Below are positions 17,558-29,595 of a stretch of 57,678 bases of DNA, piece after piece. Each line of letters opens with the position of its first letter. The stretch's first letter is position 1. Source of the DNA: Burkholderiales bacterium (GTDB lineage Bacteria; Pseudomonadota; Gammaproteobacteria; Burkholderiales; Burkholderiaceae_E). Position numbers and translations under genes: made by a program. The stretch spans positions 1 to 57,678 of the forward strand of contig JAPLQE010000082.1 in NCBI GenBank assembly GCA_026399835.1. The letters are read 5' to 3'. The notes beneath the pieces were generated by a model. The model was not told the DNA's origin. It saw only the letters and a list, made by a program, of their open reading frames with translations, and did not search any database.

Positions 17558-18496
17558 ATGCCCGCCGTCATCGACATCGCCTCGGTTCACAAGCGCTACG
17601 GCGCGTTCGAGGCGCTGCGCGGCGTGTCGCTGCAGGTCGAGGCGGGCGAGTTCTTCGGGCTGCTCGGCCCCAACGGCGCCGGCAAGACCTCGCTGATCTC
17701 GATCGTCGCCGGCCTGAACCGGCCGAGCTCGGGGACGGTCCGGGTGATGGGCCACGACGTCGTCGCCGACTACCGGGCGGCGCGCCGCGCGCTCGGCGTG
17801 GTGCCTCAGGAGCTGGTCTTCGACCCCTTCTTCACGGTGCGCGAGACGCTGCGCCTGACCTCGGGCTACTACGGCCTGAAGCGCAACGACGCCTGGATCG
17901 ACGAGATCCTGCACCACCTCGACCTGACGTCGAAGGCCGATGCGAACATGCGCGCCCTGTCGGGCGGCATGAAGCGCCGGGTGCTGGTCGCGCAGGCCCT
18001 GGTGCACCGGCCGCCGGTGATCGTGCTGGACGAGCCGACCGCGGGGGTCGACGTCGAGCTGCGCCAGACGCTGTGGAGGTTCGTGCGCGGGCTCAACCGG
18101 GACGGGCACACCATCGTGCTCACGACGCACTACCTGGAGGAGGCGCAGGAGCTGTGCGGGCGCATCGCGATGCTCAAGGCGGGCCGCGTGGTCGCGCTCG
18201 AGCGCACCGCCGACCTGCTCGGACGTTTCGGCGGCGGCACCGTGTCCTTGAGGCTCTCGGGCGCACCGCTGCCGCCGGCGCTGCGCCCGCTGCTGCAGGG
18301 CGAGCCGGCCGCGGACGGGCGGATCGCGCTGCGCCTGGAGGACTGGCAGCGGCTCGAGCCGATCCTCGCCGCGCTGCGCGAGGCCGGCTGCCGGATCGAG
18401 GAGATGGAGCTCGCCCACACCGATCTGGAGGACGTGTTCCTGAAGATCATGGCTCAGAACCCGGCCGTGCCGCCGAGCCCGGGAGTCCCGTCATGA
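17558..18496 (+). CDS. ABC-2 type exporter, ATP-binding protein (YadG-like)
   Basis: 312 residues. Walker A is GPNGAGKTS, signature LSGGMKRRVLVAQAL, and Walker B VIVLDEPTAGVDVE. The C-terminal ~80 residues after the ABC domain resemble the regulatory tail of YadG/DrrA-type exporter ATPases. It should energise the permease encoded next, whose ATG overlaps its stop. The ATG at 17558 was chosen because the ABC fold starts at once (IDIASVHKRYGAFEALRG). The 118-base gap from mlaB suggests it is an insertion in the mlaB-ibaG-murA order rather than an Mla component. Substrate unknown. Confidence 0.85.
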   Translation: MPAVIDIASVHKRYGAFEALRGVSLQVEAGEFFGLLGPNGAGKTSLISIVAGLNRPSSGTVRVMGHDVVADYRAARRALGVVPQELVFDPFFTVRETLRLTSGYYGLKRNDAWIDEILHHLDLTSKADANMRALSGGMKRRVLVAQALVHRPPVIVLDEPTAGVDVELRQTLWRFVRGLNRDGHTIVLTTHYLEEAQELCGRIAMLKAGRVVALERTADLLGRFGGGTVSLRLSGAPLPPALRPLLQGEPAADGRIALRLEDWQRLEPILAALREAGCRIEEMELAHTDLEDVFLKIMAQNPAVPPSPGVPS

Positions 18497-19248
18497 CCGG
18501 CTTCCAGACCCTGCTCCACAAGGAGATCCTGCGCTTCTGGAAGGTCGCGGTGCAGACCGTCGCCGCGCCGGTGCTGACCGCGATGCTCTACCTGCTCGTC
18601 TTCTCGCAGGCGCTCGCCGAGCACGTCCAGGTCTACCCGGGCGTGCCGTACGTGAACTTCCTCGTACCAGGCCTGGTCATGATGTCGGTGCTGCAGAACG
18701 CGTTCGCCAACGCGTCCTCGTCGCTGATCCAGTCGAAGGTCACCGGCAACCTGGTGTTCGTGCTGCTGCCGCCGCTGTCGCCGCTGGAGCTCTTCGGCGC
18801 CTATGTTCTGGCGGCTGTCGTGCGCGGCCTGATGGTGGGCACCGGGGTGTTCCTGGTGACCGCCTGGTTCGCCCCGCCGATGTTCGCCGCCCCCGGCTGG
18901 ATCCTGGTCTTCGCGGTCCTGGGCAGCGCGATTCTCGGTACAATGGGGCTGATCGGCGGGATCTGGGCCGAGAAGTTCGACCAGATCGCGATGTTCCAGA
19001 ACTTCCTGATCATGCCGGCGACCTTCCTCGCCGGCGTCTTCTATTCCGTGCATTCGCTGCCGGCGTTCTGGCAGACGGTGTCGCACCTGAACCCGTTCTT
19101 CTACATGGTCGACGGCTTCCGCTACGGCTTCTTCGGGCACTCCGACGTGCCGCCCGCCGTCAGCCTCGCGATCGTCCTCGCGACGCTGGCCGTCGTGGCC
19201 GGCGTGGCGCTGCGGATGCTGCACACCGGCTGGCGGATCCGCCACTGA
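18493..19248 (+). CDS. ABC-2 type transporter permease (YadH-like)
   Basis: 251 residues with about six hydrophobic helices. It begins with LHKEILRFWKVAVQTVAAPV and contains PLSPLELFGAYVLAAVVRG and a conserved C-terminal segment VSHLNPFFYMVDGFRYGF typical of YadH. With the preceding ATPase it forms a likely exporter in the inner membrane; the cargo is not known. The ATGA overlap with the ATPase gene shows coupling. Confidence 0.85.
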   Translation: MTGFQTLLHKEILRFWKVAVQTVAAPVLTAMLYLLVFSQALAEHVQVYPGVPYVNFLVPGLVMMSVLQNAFANASSSLIQSKVTGNLVFVLLPPLSPLELFGAYVLAAVVRGLMVGTGVFLVTAWFAPPMFAAPGWILVFAVLGSAILGTMGLIGGIWAEKFDQIAMFQNFLIMPATFLAGVFYSVHSLPAFWQTVSHLNPFFYMVDGFRYGFFGHSDVPPAVSLAIVLATLAVVAGVALRMLHTGWRIRH

Positions 19249-19303
19249 CGCCCCCCCCGGCGCGGGCCTCCCGCACGCGCCACCACGCCGTCCCCTACGC
19301 ATC

Positions 19304-19549
19304 ATGACCACCCCCGACGCCATCCACCGGTACATCACCGACGGCCTGCCGTGCGAGCACCTGCACGTCGACGGCGACGGCCGCCACTTCGAGGCGACGA
19401 TCGTCTCGGCGCAGTTCGCCGGCAAGCGCCCGATCCAACGGCATCAGATGGTCTACGCAGTGCTGGGCGACCGGATGCGCGAGGAGATCCACGCGCTGTC
19501 GATGACCACGCTGACGCCCGAGGAGTGGGCGGCACGGCGCACGAAGTAG
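19304..19549 (+). CDS. ibaG: BolA-family protein IbaG
   Basis: 81 residues, BolA fold. The conserved core [23 protein letters not shown] is followed by [16 protein letters not shown] with the histidine that in BolA proteins helps bind glutaredoxin-bridged [2Fe-2S] clusters. In E. coli ibaG sits between mlaB and murA; here it also directly precedes murA, 7 bases upstream. Confidence 0.88.
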   Translation: MTTPDAIHRYITDGLPCEHLHVDGDGRHFEATIVSAQFAGKRPIQRHQMVYAVLGDRMREEIHALSMTTLTPEEWAARRTK

Positions 19550-19556
19550 GACCGAG

Positions 19557-20824
<1,268 letters not shown>

Positions 20825-20828
<4 letters not shown>

Positions 20829-21475
20829 TCACGCTCGCGCTGTCCAAGGGGCGGATCCTCGACGACACGCTGCCGCTGCTGAAGTCGATCGGCATCGAGG
20901 TCGACCCGGCCGTGCTCGATTCGCGCAAGCTGATCCTGCCGACCGCCGATCCGGGCCTGCGCCTCATCATCGTGCGCGCCTCCGACGTCCCGACCTACGT
21001 GCAGTACGGCGCGGCGGACCTCGGCGTCGCCGGCAAGGACGTGCTGCTCGAGCATGGCGGCGACGGCCTCTATCAGCCGATCGACCTCGGCATCGGGCGC
21101 TGCCGGATGTGCGTGGCCACGAAGCGCGGCTTCGACTACGCCGCCGCGGTGCGTCGCGGCGCCCGGCTGCGGGTGGCCACCAAGTACGTGACCGTCGCCC
21201 GCGAGCACTTCGCGGCCAAGGGCGTGCACGTCGACCCGATCAAGCTGTACGGCTCGATGGAGCTCGCGCCGCTGGTGGGGCTGGCCGACGCCATCGTCGA
21301 CCTGGTCTCCACCGGCAGCACGCTCAAGGCCAACGACCTCGTCGAGGTCGAGCAGATCATGACCATCTCGTCGCGGCTGATCGTCAACCAGGCTTCGCTC
21401 AAGACGCGGCACGCCGCACTCGCGCCGCTCCTCGATCGGCTGGCGCGCGCGGTCGGCGCGGAGTCCCCCGCATGA
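20825..21475 (+). CDS. hisG: ATP phosphoribosyltransferase, short form HisG
   Basis: 216 residues, the short form lacking the C-terminal regulatory domain. Conserved [29 protein letters not shown] and [20 protein letters not shown] are present. It condenses ATP and PRPP in the first step of histidine synthesis. Short HisG needs HisZ for activity and feedback control; hisZ is not in the window, which is normal for Betaproteobacteria where it lies elsewhere. It overlaps both murA and hisD. Confidence 0.95.
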
Positions 21476-22791
21476 ACGCGTCAGGGCCCGACATCCATCG
21501 CCTCGACAGCACCGAGCCCGGCTTCGATGCGCGCCTGTCGGCGCTGCTCGCCTGGGAGGCCGGCCAGGACGCCGAGATCGAGCGCGCGGCCGCCGACATC
21601 CTGCGCGACGTGCGGGCCCGGGGCGATGCGGCCGTGCTCGAGTACACCCGCCGCTTCGACCGCGTCGAGGCCGCCGACGCGAGCGTGCTCGAGCTGCCGC
21701 GCGCCGAGCTCGAGGCCGCGCTCGCCGGCCTCGCGCCCGCCCGGCGCGCAGCGCTCGAGGCAGCGGCCGCACGGGTGCGCGACTACCACCGCCACCAGCT
21801 CGCCCAGTCGTGGTCGTACGTCGATGCCGACGGCACGCGCCTCGGCCAGAAGGTCGGTCCGCTCGACCGCGCGGGCCTGTACGTGCCCGGCGGCAAGGCC
21901 GCCTACCCGTCGTCGGTGCTGATGAACGCGATTCCGGCCAAGGTCGCGGGCGTCCCCGAGCTGGTGATGGTCACGCCCACGCCCGGCGGCGTGCGCAACC
22001 CGCTGGTGCTGGCGGCTGCGGCGATCGCCGGCGTCGACCGGGTGTTCACCATCGGCGGCGCGCAGGCGGTCGGAGCGCTCGCCTACGGCACGGCCACCGT
22101 GCCTGCGGTCGACAAGATCGTCGGGCCCGGCAACGCCTACGTCGCCGAGGCCAAGCGCCGCGTCTTCGGCACCGTCGGCATCGACATGATCGCCGGCCCC
22201 TCCGAGATCCTCGTGATCTGCGACGGCGGCACCGATCCCGACTGGATCGCGATGGACCTGTTCTCGCAGGCCGAGCACGACGAGCTCGCGCAGGCGATCC
22301 TGCTGTGCCCCGACGCCGCCTACCTCGACGCGGTCCACGCCGCGATCCGCCGGCTGCTGCCGACCCTGCCGCGGCGCGACGTGATCGCGGCCTCGCTCGC
22401 CGGGCGCGGCGCGCTGGTCAAGGTCCGCAGCCTCGAGGAGGCCTGCGAGATCGCCAACCGGATCGCGCCCGAGCACCTCGAGATCTCGACCGCCGAGCCG
22501 CAGCGCTGGGCCGACCTGATCCGCCACGCCGGCGCGATGTTCCTGGGCCCCTGGACCAGCGAGTCGCTCGGCGACTACTGCGCGGGTCCGAACCACGTGC
22601 TGCCGACGATGCGCACCGCGCGCTTCTCGTCGCCGCTCGGGGTCTACGACTTCCAGAAGCGCTCGAGCCTCATCGAGGTGTCCGAGAAGGGCGCGCGCGC
22701 GCTCGGCGCGATCGCCTCCGAGTTCGCGCACGGCGAGGGGCTGCAGGCCCATGCGCGCAGCGCCGAGCTGCGGGCGGAGGCCTCCCGGTGA
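21472..22791 (+). CDS. hisD: Histidinol dehydrogenase HisD
   Basis: 439 residues. [35 protein letters not shown] and the catalytic Glu-His in [10 protein letters not shown] are present, as is [20 protein letters not shown]. It oxidises histidinol to histidine in two NAD-dependent steps using bound zinc. ATG overlaps the hisG stop and its own stop overlaps the hisC GTG. Confidence 0.96.
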   Translation: MNASGPDIHRLDSTEPGFDARLSALLAWEAGQDAEIERAAADILRDVRARGDAAVLEYTRRFDRVEAADASVLELPRAELEAALAGLAPARRAALEAAAARVRDYHRHQLAQSWSYVDADGTRLGQKVGPLDRAGLYVPGGKAAYPSSVLMNAIPAKVAGVPELVMVTPTPGGVRNPLVLAAAAIAGVDRVFTIGGAQAVGALAYGTATVPAVDKIVGPGNAYVAEAKRRVFGTVGIDMIAGPSEILVICDGGTDPDWIAMDLFSQAEHDELAQAILLCPDAAYLDAVHAAIRRLLPTLPRRDVIAASLAGRGALVKVRSLEEACEIANRIAPEHLEISTAEPQRWADLIRHAGAMFLGPWTSESLGDYCAGPNHVLPTMRTARFSSPLGVYDFQKRSSLIEVSEKGARALGAIASEFAHGEGLQAHARSAELRAEASR

Positions 22792-23873
22792 GCGTCACGC
22801 CGCAGGGCCTGATCCGTCCCGACGTCCTCGCGATGGCGGGCTACCACGTGCCGCCGGCTGCCGGCCTCGTGAAGCTCGACGCGATGGAGAACCCGTACGT
22901 GCTGCCGCCCGAGCTGCGGCGCGCGCTGGCGGAGCGGCTCGCCGCGGTCGCCATCAACCGTTACCCGGCGCCGAGCTACGCGGGCCTCAAGCGCCTGGTG
23001 CGCGAGAAGCTGGGCGTGCCCGTGGGCGCCGAGGTGCTGCTGGGCAACGGGTCGGACGAACTGATCACGATGATGTCGGTGGCCACCGCGAAGCCGGGTG
23101 TCACGGTCGTCGCGCCCGCGCCGTCCTTCGTCATGTACGACCTGTCGACGCGCCTCGCCGGCAGCACCTACGTGCCCGTGCCGCTCGCCGCCGACCTCTC
23201 GCTCGACCTGCCGGCGATGCTCGCGGCGATCGCGCTGCATCGCCCCGCGATCGTCTGGCTCGCCTATCCGAACAACCCGACCGGCAACTGCTTCGAGCGT
23301 GCCGACGTCGAGGCCATCCTCGCCGCCGCCCCCGGGCTGGTGGTGCTCGACGAGGCCTACCAGCCGTTCGCGCTCGACACCTGGATGGACGCGCTGCCGC
23401 GCCACGACAACCTGATCGTGATGCGCACCGTCTCCAAGCTCGGCCTGGCCGGCATCCGGATCGGCTACATGGCCGCGGCGCCGCACTGGATCGCCGAATT
23501 CGACAAGGTCCGCCCGCCGTACAACGTCAGCGTGCTCGACGAGGCCGCCGCCGAGTTCGCGCTCGAGCACCTCGACGTGCTGCTGGCGCAGGCCGCGCGG
23601 CTGCGCGAGGACCGCGGCACGCTCGCCGCCGCGCTCGCCGCGATCCCCGGGGTGGCGGTGTTCCCGTCGCGTGCCAACTTCCTGCTGGTGCGGGTGGCCG
23701 ACTCGGGTGCCACCGCTGCGGGCATGCGCGAGCGCGGCGTGCTGATCAAGGACGTGGGTAGAATGCATCCGCTGCTCGCGGGTTGCCTGCGTCTGACCGT
23801 GGGCACGCCGGCCGAGAATGCGACGATGCTCGAGGCACTGCGCGGCGCGCTCGCCGCGCTGCCGGAGCGCTGA
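22788..23873 (+). CDS. hisC: Histidinol-phosphate aminotransferase HisC
   Basis: 361 residues, fold type I PLP enzyme. KLDAMENPY near the N-terminus, [21 protein letters not shown] and the PLP lysine in [15 protein letters not shown] are all present. It transaminates imidazole-acetol phosphate with glutamate. GTG start overlaps the hisD stop. Confidence 0.95.
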   Translation: MSVTPQGLIRPDVLAMAGYHVPPAAGLVKLDAMENPYVLPPELRRALAERLAAVAINRYPAPSYAGLKRLVREKLGVPVGAEVLLGNGSDELITMMSVATAKPGVTVVAPAPSFVMYDLSTRLAGSTYVPVPLAADLSLDLPAMLAAIALHRPAIVWLAYPNNPTGNCFERADVEAILAAAPGLVVLDEAYQPFALDTWMDALPRHDNLIVMRTVSKLGLAGIRIGYMAAAPHWIAEFDKVRPPYNVSVLDEAAAEFALEHLDVLLAQAARLREDRGTLAAALAAIPGVAVFPSRANFLLVRVADSGATAAGMRERGVLIKDVGRMHPLLAGCLRLTVGTPAENATMLEALRGALAALPER

Positions 23874-23973
23874 CCCGGCCGCGCTCGCCGGTGCCGCCCC
23901 GACCCCTCGTCCGACCCCGCTCCCGCTTCCAGACCTTCCCCGAACCGTCCGCCGCCGAACCGCCCCCACCGCC

Positions 23974-24567
23974 ATGCGCTCCGCCGAAGTCCGCCGCGAT
24001 ACCGCAGAGACCCAGATCCGGGTCCGCATCGACCTGGACGGCACCGGCCGCCAGACGCTCGCCTCGGGCGTGCCCTTCCTCGACCACATGCTCGACCAGA
24101 TCGCCCGCCACGGGCTGGTCGACCTCGAGGTCGAGGCGCACGGCGACCTGCACATCGACGGCCACCACACCGTCGAGGACATCGGCATCACGCTCGGCCA
24201 GGCCGTGGCGCGCGCCGTCGGCGACAAGAAGGGCATCCGCCGCTACGGCCATGCCTACGTGCCGCTCGACGAGGCGCTGTCGCGGGTGGTGGTCGACTTC
24301 TCCGGGCGCCCCGGCCTCGTCTGGAACGTGCCCTTCACGCGCGCGATGATCGGCACCTTCGACGTCGACCTCGCGCACGAGTTCTTCCAGGGCTTCGTGA
24401 ACCACGCGCAGATGACGGTCCACGTCGACACGCTGCGCGGCGACAACGCCCACCACCAGTGCGAGACGGTGTTCAAGGCCTTCGCGCGCGCCTTCCGGAT
24501 GGCGGTCGAGCCTGATCCGCGCGCCGCCGGCCAGATCCCCTCCACCAAGGGCAGCCTGCAGGGCTGA
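23974..24567 (+). CDS. hisB: Imidazoleglycerol-phosphate dehydratase HisB (monofunctional)
   Basis: 197 residues, dehydratase domain only, without the N-terminal histidinol-phosphatase domain of enterics. The two metal-binding motifs are present: [13 protein letters not shown] with [10 protein letters not shown], and [11 protein letters not shown] with [16 protein letters not shown]. The ATG at 23974 matches the usual N-terminus [14 protein letters not shown]; the frame is open upstream but that part is GC-rich spacer after hisC. A separate histidinol-phosphate phosphatase must be encoded elsewhere. Confidence 0.95.
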   Translation: MRSAEVRRDTAETQIRVRIDLDGTGRQTLASGVPFLDHMLDQIARHGLVDLEVEAHGDLHIDGHHTVEDIGITLGQAVARAVGDKKGIRRYGHAYVPLDEALSRVVVDFSGRPGLVWNVPFTRAMIGTFDVDLAHEFFQGFVNHAQMTVHVDTLRGDNAHHQCETVFKAFARAFRMAVEPDPRAAGQIPSTKGSLQG

Positions 24568-24601
24568 GGCCCGCCCTGCGGACCGAACCGGACCCGGTGC
24601 G

Positions 24602-25237
24602 ATGACGACGATCGTGGTGGTCGACTACGGCATGGGCAACCTGCGTTCGGTGGCCAAGGCGCTCGAGCACGTGGCGCCCAAGGCCCGCGTCGAGATCTCG
24701 GGCGACGCTGCGCGCATCCGGGCCGCCGACCGGGTGGTCTTCCCCGGGCAGGGTGCGATGCCCGACTGCATGCGCCACCTCGACGAGTCCGGGCTGCGCG
24801 AGGCCGTCCTCGAGGCCGCCCGCACCAAGCCCCTGTTCGGCGTGTGCATCGGCGAGCAGATGCTGTTCGACGCGAGCGAGGAGGGCGGCACGGCCGGCCT
24901 GGGTCTGCTGCCCGGCCAGGTGGTGCGCTTCCCGGCCGACATGCGCGGTGCCGACGGTGCGCGGCTGAAGGTGCCGCACATGGGCTGGAACCGGGTCGCC
25001 CAGGACCGGCCGCACGCGCTGTGGGAGGGGGTGCCCGACGGGGCCTACTTCTACTTCGTGCACAGCTACTACGCCCGCCCCGGCGACGCCGGCTTGAGCG
25101 TGGGCAGCACCGACTACGGGCGTCGCTTTACCTGTGTCGTCGCGCGGGATAACATTTTCGCCACTCAGTTCCACCCCGAGAAGAGTGCGGCCCACGGGCT
25201 GCGGCTCTACGCGAACTTCGTCGACTGGCGTCCCTGA
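24602..25237 (+). CDS. hisH: Imidazole glycerol phosphate synthase glutaminase subunit HisH
   Basis: 211 residues, class I glutamine amidotransferase. [13 protein letters not shown] opens the protein, the nucleophile cysteine lies in [10 protein letters not shown], and the catalytic His-Glu in QFHPEKS. It supplies ammonia to HisF, encoded two genes downstream. Confidence 0.95.
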   Translation: MTTIVVVDYGMGNLRSVAKALEHVAPKARVEISGDAARIRAADRVVFPGQGAMPDCMRHLDESGLREAVLEAARTKPLFGVCIGEQMLFDASEEGGTAGLGLLPGQVVRFPADMRGADGARLKVPHMGWNRVAQDRPHALWEGVPDGAYFYFVHSYYARPGDAGLSVGSTDYGRRFTCVVARDNIFATQFHPEKSAAHGLRLYANFVDWRP

Positions 25238-25312
25238 TTCGTACCAGGCTTCCCCGAATCCCGACCGCCCCGCCCGACGCCCTCCACGTTCCTCGCCGAC
25301 CCAGGCCCCCCG

Positions 25313-26058
25313 ATGCTGCTGATCCCCGCCATCGATCTCAAGGATGGCCGCTGCGTGCGCCTTCGCCAGGGCGACATGGACGACGCGACCGTCTTCTCCG
25401 AGGACCCGGCCGCGATGGCCCGCAAGTGGCTGGAACTCGGCGCCCGCCGGCTCCATCTTGTCGACCTGAACGGCGCGTTCGCCGGCAAGCCGAAGAACGA
25501 GGCCGCCATCAAGGCCATCGTCAACGAGGTGGGTTCGCGCATCCCGGTGCAGATCGGCGGCGGCCTTCGCGACCTCGACACCATCGAGCGCTACCTCGAC
25601 GGCGGCATCTCGTACGTCATCATCGGCACGGCCGCGGTCAAGAACCCGGGCTTCCTGCACGATGCCTGCGGCGCCTTCCCGGGGCAGGTGATCGTCGGCC
25701 TCGATGCCCGTGACGGCAAGGTCGCCACCGACGGCTGGAGCAAGCTCACCGGACACGACGTGCTCGACCTGGCCAAGAAGTTCGAGGGCTATGGCGTCGA
25801 GTCGGTCATCTACACCGACATCGGCCGCGACGGCATGCTGAGCGGCGTGAACATCGAGGCCACCGTGCGGCTCGCCCGCGGGCTGTCGGTGCCGGTCATC
25901 GCCTCCGGCGGCGTGGCCACGCTCGGCGACATCGAAGCGCTGTGCGCGGTCGAGCACGAGGGCGTCGAGGCGGCGATCGTCGGCCGCGCGATCTACGACG
26001 GCACCCTCGACTTCGCCGCCGCGCAGGCCCGCGCCGACGAGCTCGGCGGCGAGTCCTG

Positions 26059-26059
<1 letters not shown>
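25313..26059 (+). CDS. hisA: ProFAR isomerase HisA
   Basis: 248 residues, TIM barrel. [20 protein letters not shown], the phosphate-binding GGGLRD and [14 protein letters not shown] are diagnostic. It carries out the Amadori rearrangement of ProFAR to PRFAR. Its stop overlaps the hisF ATG (TGATG). Confidence 0.96.
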
Positions 26060-26816
<757 letters not shown>

Positions 26817-26820
<4 letters not shown>

Positions 26821-27260
26821 GCGGCGGGGCGCCGGCGGGTGGGGCCACCGGCGGCGAGGCCGTCGCCGCGGGGACGCCCACGGACTGGCTCGAGGCGGTG
26901 CGCTGGGACGCCGCCGGCCTGGTCACCGCGATCGCCCAGGACGCCGAGTCAGGGCGCATCCTGATGGTCGCCTGGATGAACCGCGAGGCGCTCGCCGAGA
27001 CCGCCCGCAGCGGCCGCGCCGTCTACTTCTCGCGCTCCCGGCAGCGGCTCTGGCGCAAGGGCGAGGCGTCCGGCCATGCCCAGTCGGTGCGCGAGCTGCG
27101 CCTCGACTGCGACGGCGACGCGGTGCTGCTCGTCGTCGAGCAGGTCGGCGGCATCGCCTGCCACACCGGCCGCGCGTCCTGCTTCTTCAGCCGCTGGGAG
27201 GACGGCCGCTGGGTCGTCGTCGATCCGGTGCTGAAGGACCCCGAATCGATCTACAGGTAG
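26817..27260 (+). CDS. hisI: Phosphoribosyl-AMP cyclohydrolase HisI
   Basis: 147 residues. [36 protein letters not shown] and the metal-binding [20 protein letters not shown] with the following GRASCFF are diagnostic. The first ~22 residues are a Gly/Ala-rich extension. It opens the adenine ring of PR-AMP. Here HisI and HisE are separate proteins, unlike the fused enteric enzyme. ATG overlaps the hisF stop. Confidence 0.95.
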
Positions 27261-27270
27261 GACCTCCCGC

Positions 27271-27606
27271 ATGACCGAACGCAGCGACGACACCCTCGCG
27301 CGGCTGGCCGCGACCGTCGCCTCCCGGCGCGGCGCCGACCCCGACACCTCCTACGTGGCGCGGCTGTTCCACAAGGGCGAGGACGCGATCCTCAAGAAGA
27401 TCGGCGAGGAAGCGACCGAGACGGTGATGGCGGCCAAGGACGGCGACGCCGGCCGGATCGTCTCCGAGACCGCCGATCTGTGGTTCCACTGCCTCGTCAT
27501 GCTCGCCCAGTACAATCTGGGCCCCGGCGACGTGCTGGCCGAACTGGTGCGTCGCGAGGGAACGTCGGGCATCGACGAGAAAGCGCTCCGAAAGCAGCGC
27601 GACTGA
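27271..27606 (+). CDS. hisE: Phosphoribosyl-ATP pyrophosphatase HisE
   Basis: 111 residues, MazG-like all-alpha fold. [33 protein letters not shown] and the metal-binding [13 protein letters not shown] are typical (quoted in parts from residues ~27-75). It removes pyrophosphate from PR-ATP. It starts 10 bases after hisI with weak spacing and ends the his series. Confidence 0.94.
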   Translation: MTERSDDTLARLAATVASRRGADPDTSYVARLFHKGEDAILKKIGEEATETVMAAKDGDAGRIVSETADLWFHCLVMLAQYNLGPGDVLAELVRREGTSGIDEKALRKQRD

Positions 27607-27625
27607 GGTCTTCCAGGAAGCCGAG

Positions 27626-27979
27626 ATGAGCCAGGACTGCATCTTCTGCCGCATCGCCCGGGGCGAGATCCCGTCGCGCAAGGTCTACGAGGACGAGGAC
27701 GTGCTCGCCTTCCACGACATCAATCCCGCGGCGCCGGTGCATTTCCTGATCATCCCGAAGGTGCACGTCGTGAACCTCTACGACGCCGATATGGCACATC
27801 AGGCCGTACTCGGCAAGGTGCTCGGAATGGCCGGGCAACTTGCACGGGAACAGGGGCTGACGGACGGTTTTCGGACCATCATCAACAACGGAAGGGTGGG
27901 TCGGCAGGAGGTGTATCATCTCCACATGCACGTGTTGGGCGGTCCCGACCCCCTTCGCTCGGGCCTTAACACGCCCTGA
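27626..27979 (+). CDS. HIT-family nucleotide hydrolase (HinT-like)
   Basis: 117 residues. The zinc-region [12 protein letters not shown] lies at the N-terminus and the histidine triad HLHMHVLGG at residues 98-106. HIT proteins hydrolyse AMP-linked phosphoramidates; the cellular role is not established. The gene lies between hisE and tatA, a widespread arrangement in Proteobacteria. Confidence 0.93.
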   Translation: MSQDCIFCRIARGEIPSRKVYEDEDVLAFHDINPAAPVHFLIIPKVHVVNLYDADMAHQAVLGKVLGMAGQLAREQGLTDGFRTIINNGRVGRQEVYHLHMHVLGGPDPLRSGLNTP

Positions 27980-27993
27980 CACAGGAGTACGCG

Positions 27994-28203
27994 ATGGGTT
28001 CGCTGAGCATTTGGCACTGGCTGATCGTCCTCGTGATCATCATGCTGGTCTTCGGCACGAAGAAGCTTCGCAACATCGGCTCTGACCTCGGCGGTGCGGT
28101 CAAGGGCTTCAAGGAAGGCGTGAAGGAAGGCTCGGAGTCGGCCGCCGCCGACTCGCAGCAGGCGTCCAAGACGATCGACGTCGACGCCAAGCCGAAGAGC
28201 TGA
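27994..28203 (+). CDS. tatA: Sec-independent translocase subunit TatA
   Basis: 69 residues. One N-terminal membrane helix ([15 protein letters not shown]) with the FGTKKL hinge is followed by an amphipathic helix and a charged tail. TatA oligomers form the passage for folded proteins. The ATG is preceded by ACAGGAG. It is the first of tatABC; at least one Tat-type signal peptide (the cyclase-family enzyme at 48395) occurs in the window. Confidence 0.95.
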   Translation: MGSLSIWHWLIVLVIIMLVFGTKKLRNIGSDLGGAVKGFKEGVKEGSESAAADSQQASKTIDVDAKPKS

Positions 28204-28259
28204 CGGCACGGCGGTGGCCCGCCTCGCGGGGCGCCCCGTCCGATCGGCGGTTGCAGTGT

Positions 28260-28282
28260 GCGAGCGGCTGAATGCCGCTCGC
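28260..28282 (+). promoter_or_regulatory. Perfect 9-bp hairpin between tatA and tatB
   Basis: GCGAGCGGC (28260-28268) pairs with GCCGCTCGC (28274-28282) around a five-base loop TGAAT, 15 bases before the tatB ATG. Only TTTA follows, so it is a weak candidate for a terminator and better read as an mRNA processing or stability element. It could help keep tatA mRNA in excess over tatB (inference). Confidence 0.55.
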
Positions 28283-28297
28283 TGCATTTAGGTCCTC

Positions 28298-28726
28298 ATG
28301 TTCGACATCGGCTTTTCCGAGATGGTGGTTCTCGCGGTCGTGGCGCTCGTCGTCCTCGGCCCCGAGCGCCTTCCCAAGGTCGCCAAGCAGGCCGGCGCCT
28401 GGATGGGCAAGCTGCGCCGCTACGTCGACGACGTGAAGTCCGACATCAACCGCCAGATGGAGCTCACCGAGCTGCGCAACCTGAAGTCGCAGCTCACCGA
28501 TGCGGCCAAGGACATCGAGACCTCCATCAGCTCGACCGTCTCCGAGGTGCAGACCTCGTTCAACGACGTGCAGAAGTCGCTGGAAGGCTCGGCCGACACC
28601 GAGCCGCGCACCGACTGGGACAAGATCTACGCGACGCGGCGTGCGCGCGAGCGGATCAAGGACCGCCGGATCGAGCGCGAGAAGGAACTCGGCATCAAGC
28701 GGCCCAAGCGGCCGCTCCACCGCTGA
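28298..28726 (+). CDS. tatB: Sec-independent translocase subunit TatB
   Basis: 142 residues. MFDIGFSEMVVLAVVALVVL with GPERLPKVA is the TatB N-terminus (Glu8 in the helix is typical of TatB). A long charged amphipathic region follows. TatB with TatC forms the signal-peptide receptor. It lies 7 bases before the tatC GTG. Confidence 0.95.
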   Translation: MFDIGFSEMVVLAVVALVVLGPERLPKVAKQAGAWMGKLRRYVDDVKSDINRQMELTELRNLKSQLTDAAKDIETSISSTVSEVQTSFNDVQKSLEGSADTEPRTDWDKIYATRRARERIKDRRIEREKELGIKRPKRPLHR

Positions 28727-28733
28727 GGCCGCC

Positions 28734-29564
28734 GTGACGCTCAAGGACCTGCTGGGCCGCAAGAAGAAGCCCGACGTCGACCCGGCTCAGGACGAGAGCT
28801 TCGTCTCGCACCTGGTCGAGCTGCGCGACCGGATGATCCGCTCGCTGGTGGTCGTGCTGATCCTGTTCGGCGTGTGCTTCTACTTCAGCGGCGAGATCAT
28901 GAAGTTCCTGTCGCAGCCGCTCTACCAGGCGCTGCCGGCGGGTACCCGGCCGATCTTCACCGACCAGGCCGGCGCGTTCTTCACGCTGACCAAGGTCTCG
29001 TTCCTGACCGCGCTGCTGGCCGCGCTGCCCTGGGTGCTCTACCAGGCCTGGGCCTTCGTCGCGCCCGGACTGTACGACCACGAGAAGCGCTTCGCGCTGC
29101 CGCTGATCGTCTCCAGCGTCTTCTTCATGCTGGTCGGCATCTCGTTCGCGTACTACTTCGTGCTGCCGGCGGCGTACAAGTTCTTCATCTCGTTCTCCGC
29201 GCAGACCGGCGCCGAGACGCTGCAGGACCTGCAGAAATACTGGGACTTCACGCTCGCGATCTTCTTCGGCTTCGGGATCACCTTCGAGGTGCCGGTCGTC
29301 GAGATGCTGCTGGTCAAGCTCGGCATGGTCACCACGCAGCAGCTGCGCGAGGCGCGCCGCTACGTGGTGGTGGGCGCGTTCGTGGTCGCCGCGGTGCTCA
29401 CCCCGCCCGACGTGCTGTCGCAGTTCATGCTCGCGATCCCGCTGATCATCCTGTACGAGCTCGGCATCTGGATGTCCGGCTTCATCGCCGCCGTCAGCAA
29501 GGCGCCCGCGCCGGTCGACGAGACCGCGGCGGCGTCCGCCGGCACGCCGACCGACCCGCGCTGA
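28734..29564 (+). CDS. tatC: Sec-independent translocase subunit TatC
   Basis: 276 residues, six predicted membrane helices. The conserved SFVSHLVELRDRMIRSLV at the first helix and the segment FGFGITFEVPVVEMLL are TatC landmarks. It recognises the twin-arginine signal. GTG at 28734 is the start in frame just after tatB; the gene ends the operon. Confidence 0.95.
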   Translation: MTLKDLLGRKKKPDVDPAQDESFVSHLVELRDRMIRSLVVVLILFGVCFYFSGEIMKFLSQPLYQALPAGTRPIFTDQAGAFFTLTKVSFLTALLAALPWVLYQAWAFVAPGLYDHEKRFALPLIVSSVFFMLVGISFAYYFVLPAAYKFFISFSAQTGAETLQDLQKYWDFTLAIFFGFGITFEVPVVEMLLVKLGMVTTQQLREARRYVVVGAFVVAAVLTPPDVLSQFMLAIPLIILYELGIWMSGFIAAVSKAPAPVDETAAASAGTPTDPR

Positions 29565-29595
29565 GCGGGCGGCCCGCCCGGCGACAGACGCCCGT

